A stretch of DNA of 64,000 nt from Paludibacteraceae bacterium (GTDB lineage: Bacteria > Bacteroidota > Bacteroidia > Bacteroidales > Paludibacteraceae): positions 1 through 64,000 of the forward strand of contig JAGCLD010000032.1 of assembly GCA_017647145.1 (NCBI GenBank), written 5' to 3'. The translations under genes were made by a program, and so were the position numbers. Every line of letters starts with the position of its first letter. Position 1 is the stretch's first letter. The notes under the pieces were generated by a model. That model saw nothing but the letters and a program-made list of their open reading frames with translations, was not told where the DNA came from and made no database searches. Below are positions 16,829 to 25,866 of the stretch, piece after piece.

Positions 16829-18193
16829 ATGGCAAAGATAAAGCGCGTATATGTATGTCAAAACTGTGGAGCAAAGGCTTCGCAAGAGTTAGGTCGCTGT
16901 CCCGCATGCGGAGAGTGGGGCACGTATGCTGAAGAAATCATCCAGAAAGACACTCCTAATCGATACATCAAGGCTGTGAGCAATCCTCAACAACCCGTGT
17001 TGATGAAGGATGTGATTTGTTCGGAAGAAATGCGCATCAACACCGGAAGCGTCGAACTCAACCGAGTGTTAGGAGGTGGGCTTGTGCCGGGTTCGTTAGT
17101 ACTTGTAGGAGGCGAGCCGGGTATAGGTAAATCCACACTGATACTTCAAGTGGTGTTACACCTTCAGAATCTCAAGACGCTCTATGTCTCCGGAGAAGAA
17201 AGTGCCAAACAAATCAAGTTGAGAGCCGATCGTATCACCTCTGCTCCCAATCAATGTTATGTGGTGAGCGAGACATCTTTTGAGCGTATTCTTTCCCATA
17301 TACAAGATGTGCAACCCGGACTCGTGGTGATCGACTCTATCCAGACCATCGCCAGTGAAGAGGTGGATGCTTCGCCCGGAAGTCTGTCGCAAGTGAGGGA
17401 ATGTGCCACACGTCTGCTCAAATTTGCCAAAGAAACCAACATTCCTTTCTTCATCATCGGTCACATCAACAAGGAGGGCAGCATAGCAGGTCCGAAGATA
17501 CTGGAACATATTGTAGATACGGTGTTGCAGTTTGAAGGCGATCAAAATCACATGTATCGCATTTTACGCTCCATTAAAAATCGCTTTGGAAGCACTTCAG
17601 AATTAGGTATATTTGAAATGCAACAAGACGGACTCAGAGAGGTGCACAATCCCTCTGAATTGTTGCTCTCACAAAACAATTCGCAGATGAGCGGAGTCTC
17701 CATCGCATCGACTATTGAGGGTGTTCGTCCGTTTTTGATTGAAGTACAAGCCTTGGTGAGTACAGCCGCTTACGGCGTGCCTCAACGCTCCGGAACAGGA
17801 TTTGACCAACGTAGGCTTAACATGTTGCTCGCTGTTTTGGAAAAGAGAGCCGGCTTCAAGCTCGGACAGAAAGATGTCTTCCTCAATATTGCCGGCGGAC
17901 TGCGCATCAATGACCCGGCCATCGATTTGGCTGTCATTTGTGCTGTGCTCTCATCCAGCCTGGATGTCACCATCGATTCTGACATCTGCATGACAGGAGA
18001 AGTAGGGCTTTCTGGCGAAATTCGTTCTGTCAATCGCATAGAACAACGCATAGCTGAGGCAGGTAAGCTTGGGTTTAAACGAATTATCATTCCTCATTAT
18101 GCGTCTGACAAAAAAATCATTCATCCGAACACAATACAAGTGATACCCGTTAAAAAGGTAGAAGAAGCATTTAGGGTGCTGTTTAAGAAATAA
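16829..18193 (+). CDS. radA: DNA repair protein RadA
   Basis: RadA (Sms) is a RecA-like, ring-forming ATPase that promotes branch migration during recombinational repair. The 454-residue protein has an N-terminal zinc finger (CQNCGAKASQELGRCPACG), the RecA-fold core with GGEPGIGKSTL (Walker A), the RadA-specific KNRFGSTSELGIFEM, and a C-terminal Lon-like domain (LNIAGGLRINDPAIDLAVIC, TGEVGLSGEIR). Full length. It ends the tkt-mntP-radA unit. A weak imperfect hairpin follows near 18212-18250. Confidence 0.97.
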   Translation: MAKIKRVYVCQNCGAKASQELGRCPACGEWGTYAEEIIQKDTPNRYIKAVSNPQQPVLMKDVICSEEMRINTGSVELNRVLGGGLVPGSLVLVGGEPGIGKSTLILQVVLHLQNLKTLYVSGEESAKQIKLRADRITSAPNQCYVVSETSFERILSHIQDVQPGLVVIDSIQTIASEEVDASPGSLSQVRECATRLLKFAKETNIPFFIIGHINKEGSIAGPKILEHIVDTVLQFEGDQNHMYRILRSIKNRFGSTSELGIFEMQQDGLREVHNPSELLLSQNNSQMSGVSIASTIEGVRPFLIEVQALVSTAAYGVPQRSGTGFDQRRLNMLLAVLEKRAGFKLGQKDVFLNIAGGLRINDPAIDLAVICAVLSSSLDVTIDSDICMTGEVGLSGEIRSVNRIEQRIAEAGKLGFKRIIIPHYASDKKIIHPNTIQVIPVKKVEEAFRVLFKK

Positions 18194-18316
18194 CACACTC
18201 CCTTCAACACAAAAAAAGACAGGCATCCCATCCGAGGGTGTCTGTTTTGTTTTGTATGTGCAAAGTGAAAGGTTAAAGGAGGCCAAACAAACAAGCATAG
18301 CTCTCTCATATACAAT

Positions 18317-18420
18317 CGGTAACCGCACTGTCGCCCTTTAGGGGGACGAGGTGGCTTGCCACCGGAGGGTGTAACATTAGTGAGGGTTTTGGGTGAACAC
18401 GGCGTGCCGTGGTCGAGAGT
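18317..18420. repeat. Dispersed palindromic repeat region upstream of thrA
   Basis: The region contains TAACCGCACTGTCGCCCTTT (from 18320), the hairpin GGTGGC-TT-GCCACC (18350-18363) and CACGGC-GT-GCCGTG (18398-18411). Related copies lie in other orientations at about 41826-41880 and 48798-48910. Such short GC-rich hairpins in AT-rich spacers look like a REP-type dispersed element. No protein-coding frame is credible here. Confidence 0.65.
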
Positions 18421-18422
18421 AG

Positions 18423-18453
18423 TTGTGTAACTGCTTAAAATGTATTAACTTCG
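18423..18453 (+). promoter_or_regulatory. Promoter of thrA
   Basis: TTG (18423-18425), 20 bp, then TAACTTCG (18446-18453), one base from TAnnTTTG. The -7 box is 35 bp before the ATG chosen for thrA and rules out the longer open frame from 18423. Confidence 0.55.
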
Positions 18454-18488
18454 CAGGTATATTCAGACAAAATAAATTGGAAGATAAG

Positions 18489-20930
18489 ATGAAAGTATTA
18501 AAATTTGGTGGTAGTAGTGTAGGTAGTGTTGATGGATTGATGCGTGTCAGAGAGATTGTGTTGAGTCAGAAGGAGGATTGTGTGGTGGTTGTTTCCGCTT
18601 TTTCGGGGGTCACCGATCAGCTCTATGCCATGGCTCGTATGGCGGCAGCAAAGGATGAGGAAGCTTATTGGCAGATGTTTAACGGCTTGTGTGAACGACA
18701 CTTCCACATGGTTCATGCCTTAGTGGACGAAGCAAAATCAGGTGAGCTGATAAACAGCTTGCAAGCTCTATTTTCTGATTTGTCAAACATCCTCAGAGGT
18801 GTTTATCTTATAGGCGATGCTTCGGGAAAAATTGTGGATACTATTGTTAGTTATGGTGAACGATGTTCTTCTTTGATAGTGGCTTATGCCATAGAGGGTG
18901 CGGTGCATTATGATGCACGTGACTTTATGCGCACACAGTGGCACTATGGTAAGCACATAGTGGATTTTGAGCAGACCAACACCTTGATAAAGCACTATTT
19001 CGCTTCTCCACAACCCCGGCTTGCTGTGGTGGGAGGTTTTATCTCAAAAGATAGCTCTACGGGCAATGTGACTAATCTTGGCAGAGGAGGCAGTGATTAC
19101 ACGGCTTCTGTCATAGCAGCTGCTCTTGATGCATCATGCCTTGAAATCTGGACCGACGTTGATGGATTTATGACTGCCGACCCACGCATTGTGGACACAG
19201 CCTACACCATTCCTCACCTAAGTTTCAAGGAAGCAATGGAGCTTTGTAACTTCGGAGCGAAAGTCATTTATCCTCCTACGATATTCCCCGTTTATCATAA
19301 AAACATAGCTATTCACATCAAAAATACCTTTAATCAAGAGGCCACAGGCACCTATATCACAACAGAGGTCAATCCTGACCCTGAGCGACCCATCAGAGGC
19401 ATCTCGAGCATTGATGACATGGCACTGCTCACCGTGCAAGGACTCGGAATGGTGGGCATCATAGGTGTGAATTATCGCATATTCCGTGCCCTTGCCAAAG
19501 ATGGTATCAGTGTGTTTCTTGTCTCACAAGCTTCATCAGAAAACAACACCTCCATAGGGCTCGACCCGCAAGACGCCGACCGTGCCGTGGAAGTGCTCAC
19601 GCAGGAGTTTGCCAACGAGATAGCCCTTGGAGAAATCAGTGATATATTTGCTCAGCAAGGACTTGCCACGGTGGCTGTAGTGGGCGCTCAAATGCAACAT
19701 ACACCCGGAATAGCCGGAAAACTCTTTGGCACCCTCGGACGCAATGGTATCAATGTAGTGGCATGCGCTCAAGGAGCACAAGAAATCAATATATCCTTTG
19801 TGGTGAAAAAACAACACTTGCGCAAGGCACTCAATGTCATACACGACTCCTTCTTCCTCTCTGAATATCAGGTGTTGAACCTCTTTGTCATAGGAGTGGG
19901 CACAGTGGGCAGCAGCCTGATTAACCAGCTGCACCATCAGCAACAAGGCCTGATGACCTCCAAACGACTCAAAATAAATGTAGTGGGAGTGGCATCATCA
20001 CAATATATGCTCACCAACACTGAAGGACTCGACCTGCAAACATGCCTACAAGATCTGCGCACCAAAGCCCTGCCTTCATCTCCCACACGACTGGCGGATG
20101 AAATTGTAGGAATGAACATATTTAACTCTGTGGTGGTGGACTGTACAGCCAATCCTGAAATAGCAAGCCTGTACAGAATCTTCCTCTCACACAACATCTC
20201 GGTAGTGGCAGCCAATAAAATAGCAGCCTCATCCGACTACCGACATTATGCCCAACTCAAAGAATTAGCACGACAGAACGGAGTCAAGTTCCTCTTTGAA
20301 ACCAATGTGGGAGCAGGACTGCCCATCATCAACACCATTAACAACCTCATCAACTCAGGCGATGTGATAGAGAAAATCGAAGCAGTGCTCTCAGGTACGC
20401 TCAACTACATCTTCAACACCATCAGCGAGCAAGTATCCCTGAGCCAAGCCATACGCATGGCCAAAGAAGCAGGATTCTCCGAACCTGACCCGAGAGTAGA
20501 TTTGAGCGGAAAAGACGTCATACGTAAATTAGTGATTCTGGCACGAGAAGCTGGCTACAAAGTGGAACAATCAGATGTTGAGGCAGAACTATTTGTCCCC
20601 GAAGAAATCCTGCAAGGCACTCAAGAAGAATTCTGGCAAAAACTACCACAACTCGACCAAACATTTGAACAAAAACGCAAAACACTCGCAGCCAAAAACG
20701 CCTGCTGGCGATTTGTAGCCACCATGGAACACGGACGCTGCACGGTAGGACTCAGAGAAATAGATGCATCACACCCTTTTGCCGACCTGCAAGGAAGCAA
20801 CAACATCATCCTGATGAACACAGAACGCTACAAAGAATACCCCATGATCATCAAAGGTTATGGAGCCGGAGCATCAGTGACAGCAGCAGGAGTGTTTGCC
20901 GACATCATCAGTATTGCTAATGTAAGATAA
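18489..20930 (+). CDS. thrA: Bifunctional aspartokinase/homoserine dehydrogenase
   Basis: This enzyme catalyses the first and third steps from aspartate to homoserine, feeding threonine, methionine and isoleucine synthesis. From the ATG at 18489 it has 813 residues, typical length. The aspartokinase domain begins MKVLKFGGSSVGSV and includes GRGGSDYTASVIAAAL; a pair of ACT domains around residues 310-460 probably binds the feedback inhibitor; the homoserine dehydrogenase half has GVGTVGSSLINQL (NAD(P)-binding), AANKIAASS and LSGTLNYIFN. Base composition changes within the gene, from G-rich in the first third to C-rich in the last. It is followed after 7 bp by a lipoprotein gene. Confidence 0.97.
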   Translation: MKVLKFGGSSVGSVDGLMRVREIVLSQKEDCVVVVSAFSGVTDQLYAMARMAAAKDEEAYWQMFNGLCERHFHMVHALVDEAKSGELINSLQALFSDLSNILRGVYLIGDASGKIVDTIVSYGERCSSLIVAYAIEGAVHYDARDFMRTQWHYGKHIVDFEQTNTLIKHYFASPQPRLAVVGGFISKDSSTGNVTNLGRGGSDYTASVIAAALDASCLEIWTDVDGFMTADPRIVDTAYTIPHLSFKEAMELCNFGAKVIYPPTIFPVYHKNIAIHIKNTFNQEATGTYITTEVNPDPERPIRGISSIDDMALLTVQGLGMVGIIGVNYRIFRALAKDGISVFLVSQASSENNTSIGLDPQDADRAVEVLTQEFANEIALGEISDIFAQQGLATVAVVGAQMQHTPGIAGKLFGTLGRNGINVVACAQGAQEINISFVVKKQHLRKALNVIHDSFFLSEYQVLNLFVIGVGTVGSSLINQLHHQQQGLMTSKRLKINVVGVASSQYMLTNTEGLDLQTCLQDLRTKALPSSPTRLADEIVGMNIFNSVVVDCTANPEIASLYRIFLSHNISVVAANKIAASSDYRHYAQLKELARQNGVKFLFETNVGAGLPIINTINNLINSGDVIEKIEAVLSGTLNYIFNTISEQVSLSQAIRMAKEAGFSEPDPRVDLSGKDVIRKLVILAREAGYKVEQSDVEAELFVPEEILQGTQEEFWQKLPQLDQTFEQKRKTLAAKNACWRFVATMEHGRCTVGLREIDASHPFADLQGSNNIILMNTERYKEYPMIIKGYGAGASVTAAGVFADIISIANVR

Positions 20931-20937
20931 GAAGAAT

Positions 20938-21471
20938 ATGAAAAACAAAGTAAAACTGAGCACCTGCGTATGGGCGGCATGCCTCTGTGTGATGAGCATG
21001 GGATGTGGTAGAACACGTCCGCAAGCACCTGCCAATCGACCCATCACCGACAGTATCACGCTCGGCTTGATAGAACTCAACCAACGCTATGCACAACAAG
21101 CCGCCACAGAACTCGCATTTCATGCCAATAAACTCGAAGAGGACTATGTGTTGGACGAAATAGGCTGTTGGTATCGCATTGTAGAACAAACAAGCCAAGA
21201 GAGCGTGATGAGCCGAGAGCAAGTAGGGATACACCGCAGAGAATATGCGTTGGCTGACTCATCTGTGCTCTACAGAGATGAAGTAATCAGCGTGAAGCCC
21301 GGCAAAAAAGAAGTAATGGAAGCCATTGACGGACTTTTTCAGTATTTACATCCGGGCGATTCCGTGTCTATCCTTGCCCCTTGGTTTTTGGCCTACGGGC
21401 CGAAGGGAGACGGAGGTGATGTGTTGCCCTATGCTTCGCTGAGAATCGAACTGAGGGTGCTGAACGAATAA
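20938..21471 (+). CDS. FKBP-like lipoprotein
   Basis: This is a probable envelope peptidyl-prolyl isomerase relative. The 177-residue protein has a hydrophobic leader ending in the lipobox SMGC (about residue 23). The C-terminal end, with HPGDSVSILAPWFLAYGPKG and LPYASLRIELRVL, matches the last strands of the FKBP fold, where LAYG and a closing hydrophobic strand are typical. The N-terminal half is divergent, so isomerase activity is uncertain. It lies between thrA and a DUF4827 lipoprotein gene, probably in one transcript reaching glmM. Confidence 0.65.
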   Translation: MKNKVKLSTCVWAACLCVMSMGCGRTRPQAPANRPITDSITLGLIELNQRYAQQAATELAFHANKLEEDYVLDEIGCWYRIVEQTSQESVMSREQVGIHRREYALADSSVLYRDEVISVKPGKKEVMEAIDGLFQYLHPGDSVSILAPWFLAYGPKGDGGDVLPYASLRIELRVLNE

Positions 21472-21520
21472 GGCATGATAATTGTTACACAAAATGTTAA
21501 TTTTTACCCTTTCAAAGCAT

Positions 21521-22060
21521 ATGAATAAAACAAAGAAATTAGTTGGATTTACACTCTTGGCTTTCTTGCTGTTGTGGGGAGTGTCGTGTAATGAACAGAC
21601 CACTTACGCAGAAGAACTTAAAGCCGAACAAAGACTCATAGACGCTTTCTTGGAGCGTAACGGAATACATGTGTTGCAGTCATGGCCACAAGATTCTGTG
21701 TTTATGGACAATGAATATGTCTTGCTGGACAATGGAATCTATTTCCAACTCACCGACAAAGGCAGCGGCACCGACACAGCACGTTATGGCAAAGATTTGA
21801 TCCTTGTGCGCTACCTGAGATATTCGCTCAATGAATATGCCGACACCACCAACTATATGCAACTGGATTATCCCGTCTCATTCAAGTTTGGCGACTACAA
21901 CGACGAGTCAGCATGTGCAGCCTTTCATGAGGCAGTCTATTACATGAAGCGCACAGACGCTCAAGCGCGTATGATAGTGCCCTCTAAGATGGGATTCTCA
22001 TCCGACATGCGTCCTGCCACACCTTATGGATATGATTTGAAAATACGAATAAAACGCTAA
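21521..22060 (+). CDS. DUF4827 family lipoprotein
   Basis: This is a predicted lipoprotein of 179 residues from the ATG at 21521; the open frame reaches further upstream, but MNKTKKLVGFTLLAFLLLWG is a clean lipoprotein signal ending in the lipobox GVSC. The mature part contains YVLLDNGIYFQL and SRC-free, mostly beta sequence ending ATPYGYDLKIRIKR, resembling the closing strand seen in FKBP-like folds. DUF4827 proteins are found in Bacteroidales, often before a phosphohexomutase gene, as here (4 bp before glmM). Function is unknown. Confidence 0.75.
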   Translation: MNKTKKLVGFTLLAFLLLWGVSCNEQTTYAEELKAEQRLIDAFLERNGIHVLQSWPQDSVFMDNEYVLLDNGIYFQLTDKGSGTDTARYGKDLILVRYLRYSLNEYADTTNYMQLDYPVSFKFGDYNDESACAAFHEAVYYMKRTDAQARMIVPSKMGFSSDMRPATPYGYDLKIRIKR

Positions 22061-22064
22061 TAAT

Positions 22065-23459
22065 ATGTCACTTATAAAATCAATTTCAGGAATCAGAGGA
22101 ACTATTGGCGGCAGAGTAGGCTCAGGTCTTAGTCCGCTGGATGTAGTGCGCTTCACAGCGGCTTATGCCGCATTTATTGCCCAAAGACAAGCCACGGGAG
22201 CCAAGAAGATAGTAGTAGGACGAGATGCCCGAATATCAGGTGCCATGGTAGATCAATTAGTGTGTGGCACACTAATGGGAATGGGCTTTGACGTAGTGAA
22301 TATAGGACTTGCCTCCACACCTACCACAGAAATGGCTGTAGTGTCAGAACACGCAGCAGGAGGCATCATCCTCACAGCAAGTCACAACCCCAAACAATGG
22401 AATGCACTTAAATTGCTGAATGAGAAAGGAGAGTTTCTCAACGATGCAGAAGGCAAACAAGTGTTGGCCATTGCCGAGGCGGATGACTTTGTCTTTGCCG
22501 ATGTAGATGCACTGGGCAGACTGAGTGTAAGCAATGACGCTACAACTCGTCACATTGAGGCAGTATTGGCCTTAGCTCTGGTGGATGTAGAGGCTATACG
22601 CAAAGCCGGTTTTCGGGTGGTGATTGATTGTGTGAATTCAGTGGGAGGCATTGCCCTCCCGGAACTCTTAAAAGCATTAGGCGTAGAGCAAGTGATAAAA
22701 CTGAATTGTACACCCGACGGACATTTTCCACATAATCCGGAACCTCTGCCTGAACATCTCACCGAGATTTCAGATTATCTGAAGAAGGGTGGAGCAGATG
22801 TAGGTTTTGTGGTGGACCCCGATGTAGATAGATTAGCCATTGTGTGTGAAAACGGTGAAATGTTTGGAGAAGAATACACCCTCGTCGCTGTGGCAGACTA
22901 TGTGCTCTCACACACCCCGGGCAACACAGTGAGCAATATGAGTTCTACACGTGCTCTGCGCGATGTGACCCTGCAACATGGAGCCGCTTACACAGCGTCA
23001 GCCGTAGGAGAAGTGAACGTAGTGACAGCCATGAAAGACACCAATGCCGTGATAGGAGGAGAAGGCAACGGAGGTGTGATTTATCCCGCTTTACACTACG
23101 GACGTGATGCCCTGGTAGGCATAGCGCTCTTTCTGACACACCTTGCACACAAGGGCGTGAAAGTGTCGGAACTCCGTAAAGAATATCCTGCCTATTACAT
23201 CTCAAAGAATCGTATTGACCTCACTCCGGAGATAGATGTTGACAGTCTGCTCACGGCCATGAAAGGTCTCTACAAGCACTATGAAGTGAATGATAAAGAT
23301 GGTGTGAAGATAGACTTTCCTCAAGGATGGGTACACCTTCGCAAGTCGAACACAGAACCTATCATTCGCATCTACTCAGAAGCGCCGACCAAAGAGCAAG
23401 CAGATGCATTTGCCAAAGCCACTATGGCTGAAATAGCACGTCTGGCAGGCTTGAAATAA
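22065..23459 (+). CDS. glmM: Phosphoglucosamine/phosphohexose mutase
   Basis: It converts glucosamine-6-phosphate to glucosamine-1-phosphate on the way to UDP-GlcNAc, the precursor of peptidoglycan and lipid A. The 464-residue protein has the four-domain alpha-D-phosphohexomutase pattern: GGIILTASHNPKQWNALKLL with the phosphoserine loop, VDPDVDRLAIV (metal binding), GEGNGGVIYP (sugar binding) and RKSNTEPIIRIYSEA (phosphate binding). It may act on other hexose phosphates, since the family is broad. It closes the thrA unit and is followed by a strong terminator. Confidence 0.9.
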   Translation: MSLIKSISGIRGTIGGRVGSGLSPLDVVRFTAAYAAFIAQRQATGAKKIVVGRDARISGAMVDQLVCGTLMGMGFDVVNIGLASTPTTEMAVVSEHAAGGIILTASHNPKQWNALKLLNEKGEFLNDAEGKQVLAIAEADDFVFADVDALGRLSVSNDATTRHIEAVLALALVDVEAIRKAGFRVVIDCVNSVGGIALPELLKALGVEQVIKLNCTPDGHFPHNPEPLPEHLTEISDYLKKGGADVGFVVDPDVDRLAIVCENGEMFGEEYTLVAVADYVLSHTPGNTVSNMSSTRALRDVTLQHGAAYTASAVGEVNVVTAMKDTNAVIGGEGNGGVIYPALHYGRDALVGIALFLTHLAHKGVKVSELRKEYPAYYISKNRIDLTPEIDVDSLLTAMKGLYKHYEVNDKDGVKIDFPQGWVHLRKSNTEPIIRIYSEAPTKEQADAFAKATMAEIARLAGLK

Positions 23460-23477
23460 GAAGTACACACACAACAC

Positions 23478-23519
23478 AAAAAAAAGAGTGGATACATCCT
23501 GTGTGTCCACTCTTTTTTT
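23478..23519. terminator. Bidirectional terminator between glmM and relA
   Basis: AAAAAAAGAGTGGA and TCCACTCTTTTTTT flank a short inner stem. It has A/T tracts on both sides, so it can stop transcription from glmM on the plus strand and relA on the minus strand. Confidence 0.9.
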
Positions 23520-23543
23520 GTGTGTATCTGAGCCTGAGAAAGC

Positions 23544-25685
23544 CTACATACGCCCTACATTTTTTACTCCCTTAACGGATTGTATTTTTTTGATGAGTGC
23601 TTCCAGATCGCGGGTGTCATTGACAAGCACCGTGAGGTGTCCTTGGAATAGTCCGTCATTAGAGTCAATGGAAATAGCGCGAAGTGTGATATTTTTTTCT
23701 TTGTTGATGACGGATGTTATGTTGGTGATAATACCGATGTCGTCATTACCCACCACGTGCAGTGTGATGGGGTATTGTGTGCCCACAACTTTGCCCGACC
23801 AGCGTGCTTTGACGATTCTATAGCCGAAGCGCTCAATCATCTGTGGAGCATTGGGGCAGTCGCAACGATGAATCTTGATACCTCCGTTAATAGATACGAA
23901 TCCGAATATAGCGTCACCATAGATGGGGTTACAACAACGAGCCAGTGTGTAATCAAGTCCTTTAAGGTCTTTGTCGATGATCAGTGTGTCTGCCTTGTTA
24001 ATGTCGTGGGTGTCGGTGATTACATTGACAAACTCTTCTGCGCTGTGATGTTCGGCTTCGGTCATGTTTTCACGACGTTGCAAGTCCAGGTAAGCATCTT
24101 TGATGGCGAGTAGTTCAATCTTGTTTTGTGCGATGTCTTGGTAGAAGTCACTGATGGTCTTGTAACCTTGTTTTTTAGCCAGTCTTGAAATGTAGCCTTC
24201 TTCCGGTTCAATCTTCCAGTTTTTGAGTCGTCTCAAGAGTATCTCACGTCCATTCTCAGCATCTTTATACTCAATTTCTTTCAGAGCTTGACGGATCTTG
24301 TTGCGTGCCTTCGTGGTGGTAACTATTTGTAGCCATGCCGCATTAGGCTTTTGAGTGGGCATGGCCATGATTTCTACTTGGTCGCCGTTTTGCAAGACAT
24401 ATTTAATAGGCATATTGCGTCCGTTCACACGTGCTCCAACACATTTTGTGCCTAAATTAGTGTGAATGGCAAATGCAAAGTCTAAAGCAGTGGCTCCTTT
24501 GGGTAACTTATGTAGGTCGCCATTGGGTGTGAAAACAAAGACTTCCTTGTCATACAAGTTGAGTTTGAATTCATCCATGAAGTTGACCGCATTAAGTTCG
24601 GGATTCTCCAGAATCTCACGTATGTTGCGCAAGAACTCATCCATGCCGCTTTCGCTCTTGATGCCCTTGTATCTCCAGTGAGCAGCCAGCCCTTTTTCAG
24701 CTATTTCATCCATGCGGCTTGTTCTGATTTGTACTTCTACCCATTTGTTTTCCGGTCCGAGTACGGTGGTGTGTAGGCTTTCATATCCGTTAGATTTAGG
24801 TATGGTGAGCCAGTCTCTCAGTCGTTTAGGATTGGGTTGATACATATCTGCCACAATAGAATAGACTTGCCAACACTCCGCTTTTTCTTTTTCCGGCTTG
24901 CTGTCTAATATGATTCTGATGGCAAATAAGTCATATATACCTTCAAAAGCTGTGTTTTGTTTCTTCATCTTGTTGTAGATGGAGTGTATGGACTTCGTGC
25001 GTCCTTTCATCTCAAATTGGAAACCTGCAGCCTCGAGTTTTTCTTTTAGAGGTTTGATAAATGCGCTGATATAGGCATCTCGATTTTGCTTTGTTTCATT
25101 GAGTTTAGCAGCAATTTCTTTGTATATTTCTCGGTTGGTGTATTTCAGCGAAAGGTCTTCGAGTTCCGTTTTTACTCCATATAGGCCCAAACGATGAGCA
25201 AGTGGGGCATATAGATAGGCAGTTTCCCGTGCTATACTTTGCCTTTGTTCTTCTTCGTATTCTTCCAGATGACGCATGGTGTGTAGTCGTTCGGCAAGCA
25301 TGATGAGAATCACGCGTACGTCCTCAGCAAAACTCAACAATAGTTTACGGAAGTTTTCAGTTTCCATGGATGTGTTGCGCTTGTATAGACCTTCAACTCG
25401 TTTTAGTCCATGAATAACAGTGGCAATGGCAGTGTCGAATGTATTGGCAATAGTGTCTTTGCTAAGGTTGTGTTGTGCCACTTCATTGCTCAAAAGAATA
25501 CTTATCACAGATGTGCGGCCAAGTCCGATTTCTTTTAGCACTATGTTGATGATATGTAGCTTTTCGGTGAGCGTGTTTCTGTTCAGATGTGGAGCCAACT
25601 TCTTAAGTTTTTCCTTGTCTTCTTTTTTTAATAATTGAGGATAGGAAGTGAGAAGATGTTTATATATGTGGATAAATTCTTTCAT
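23544..25685 (-). CDS. relA: RelA/SpoT family (p)ppGpp synthetase with degenerate hydrolase domain
   Basis: It makes the stringent-response alarmone (p)ppGpp. The start MKEFIHIY at 25685 was chosen because the promoter -7 box (25717-25710) overlaps the longer frame. The protein has 713 residues. The N-terminal HD region lacks the HDxxED residues (here LLSNEVAQ), and the later motif reads LAERLHTMRHL, so hydrolase activity is probably lost. The synthetase domain is intact (GRTKSIHSIYNKMKK, YDLFAIRIILDS, NGYESLHTT, VEVQIRTSRMDEIAEKG). TGS and C-terminal ACT domains follow. The spot of the RxKD/ExDD motif reads RLRD. Confidence 0.93.
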   Translation of the reverse strand: MKEFIHIYKHLLTSYPQLLKKEDKEKLKKLAPHLNRNTLTEKLHIINIVLKEIGLGRTSVISILLSNEVAQHNLSKDTIANTFDTAIATVIHGLKRVEGLYKRNTSMETENFRKLLLSFAEDVRVILIMLAERLHTMRHLEEYEEEQRQSIARETAYLYAPLAHRLGLYGVKTELEDLSLKYTNREIYKEIAAKLNETKQNRDAYISAFIKPLKEKLEAAGFQFEMKGRTKSIHSIYNKMKKQNTAFEGIYDLFAIRIILDSKPEKEKAECWQVYSIVADMYQPNPKRLRDWLTIPKSNGYESLHTTVLGPENKWVEVQIRTSRMDEIAEKGLAAHWRYKGIKSESGMDEFLRNIREILENPELNAVNFMDEFKLNLYDKEVFVFTPNGDLHKLPKGATALDFAFAIHTNLGTKCVGARVNGRNMPIKYVLQNGDQVEIMAMPTQKPNAAWLQIVTTTKARNKIRQALKEIEYKDAENGREILLRRLKNWKIEPEEGYISRLAKKQGYKTISDFYQDIAQNKIELLAIKDAYLDLQRRENMTEAEHHSAEEFVNVITDTHDINKADTLIIDKDLKGLDYTLARCCNPIYGDAIFGFVSINGGIKIHRCDCPNAPQMIERFGYRIVKARWSGKVVGTQYPITLHVVGNDDIGIITNITSVINKEKNITLRAISIDSNDGLFQGHLTVLVNDTRDLEALIKKIQSVKGVKNVGRM

Positions 25686-25709
25686 AATGTAATTATTTCT
25701 TTTCCTATG

Positions 25710-25740
25710 CAAAGATACTATAAAGAGCGCAATAAAACAA
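25710..25740 (-). promoter_or_regulatory. Promoter of relA
   Basis: On the minus strand TTG (25740-25738), 20 bp, then TATCTTTG (25717-25710). The -7 box is 24 bp before the ATG at 25685 and decides that start. Confidence 0.8.
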
Positions 25741-25791
25741 TTGTCGGTCTGTAGTGTGTGTTGTATTTTCCGATGTGTTGTCAGGAAAATG

Positions 25792-25821
25792 CAAAGGGAC
25801 GTGTTGTTGCACGTCCCTTTG
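25792..25821 (-). terminator. Terminator of the metallopeptidase gene
   Basis: CAAAGGGACGTG (25792-25803) pairs perfectly with CACGTCCCTTTG (25810-25821), loop of 6, followed on the minus strand by CATTTTCC. It lies 45 bp after the stop at 25867. Confidence 0.8.
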
Positions 25822-25866
25822 TGATGTTTTAAATATTGTAGTCAAAAAGCAGAAATCAGTAGTTAA

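Noticed and set aside
18212..18250. Terminator after radA
   Set aside because: The stem needs a five-base bulge (AGACA/TGTCT and CCC/GGG only); too weak to list.
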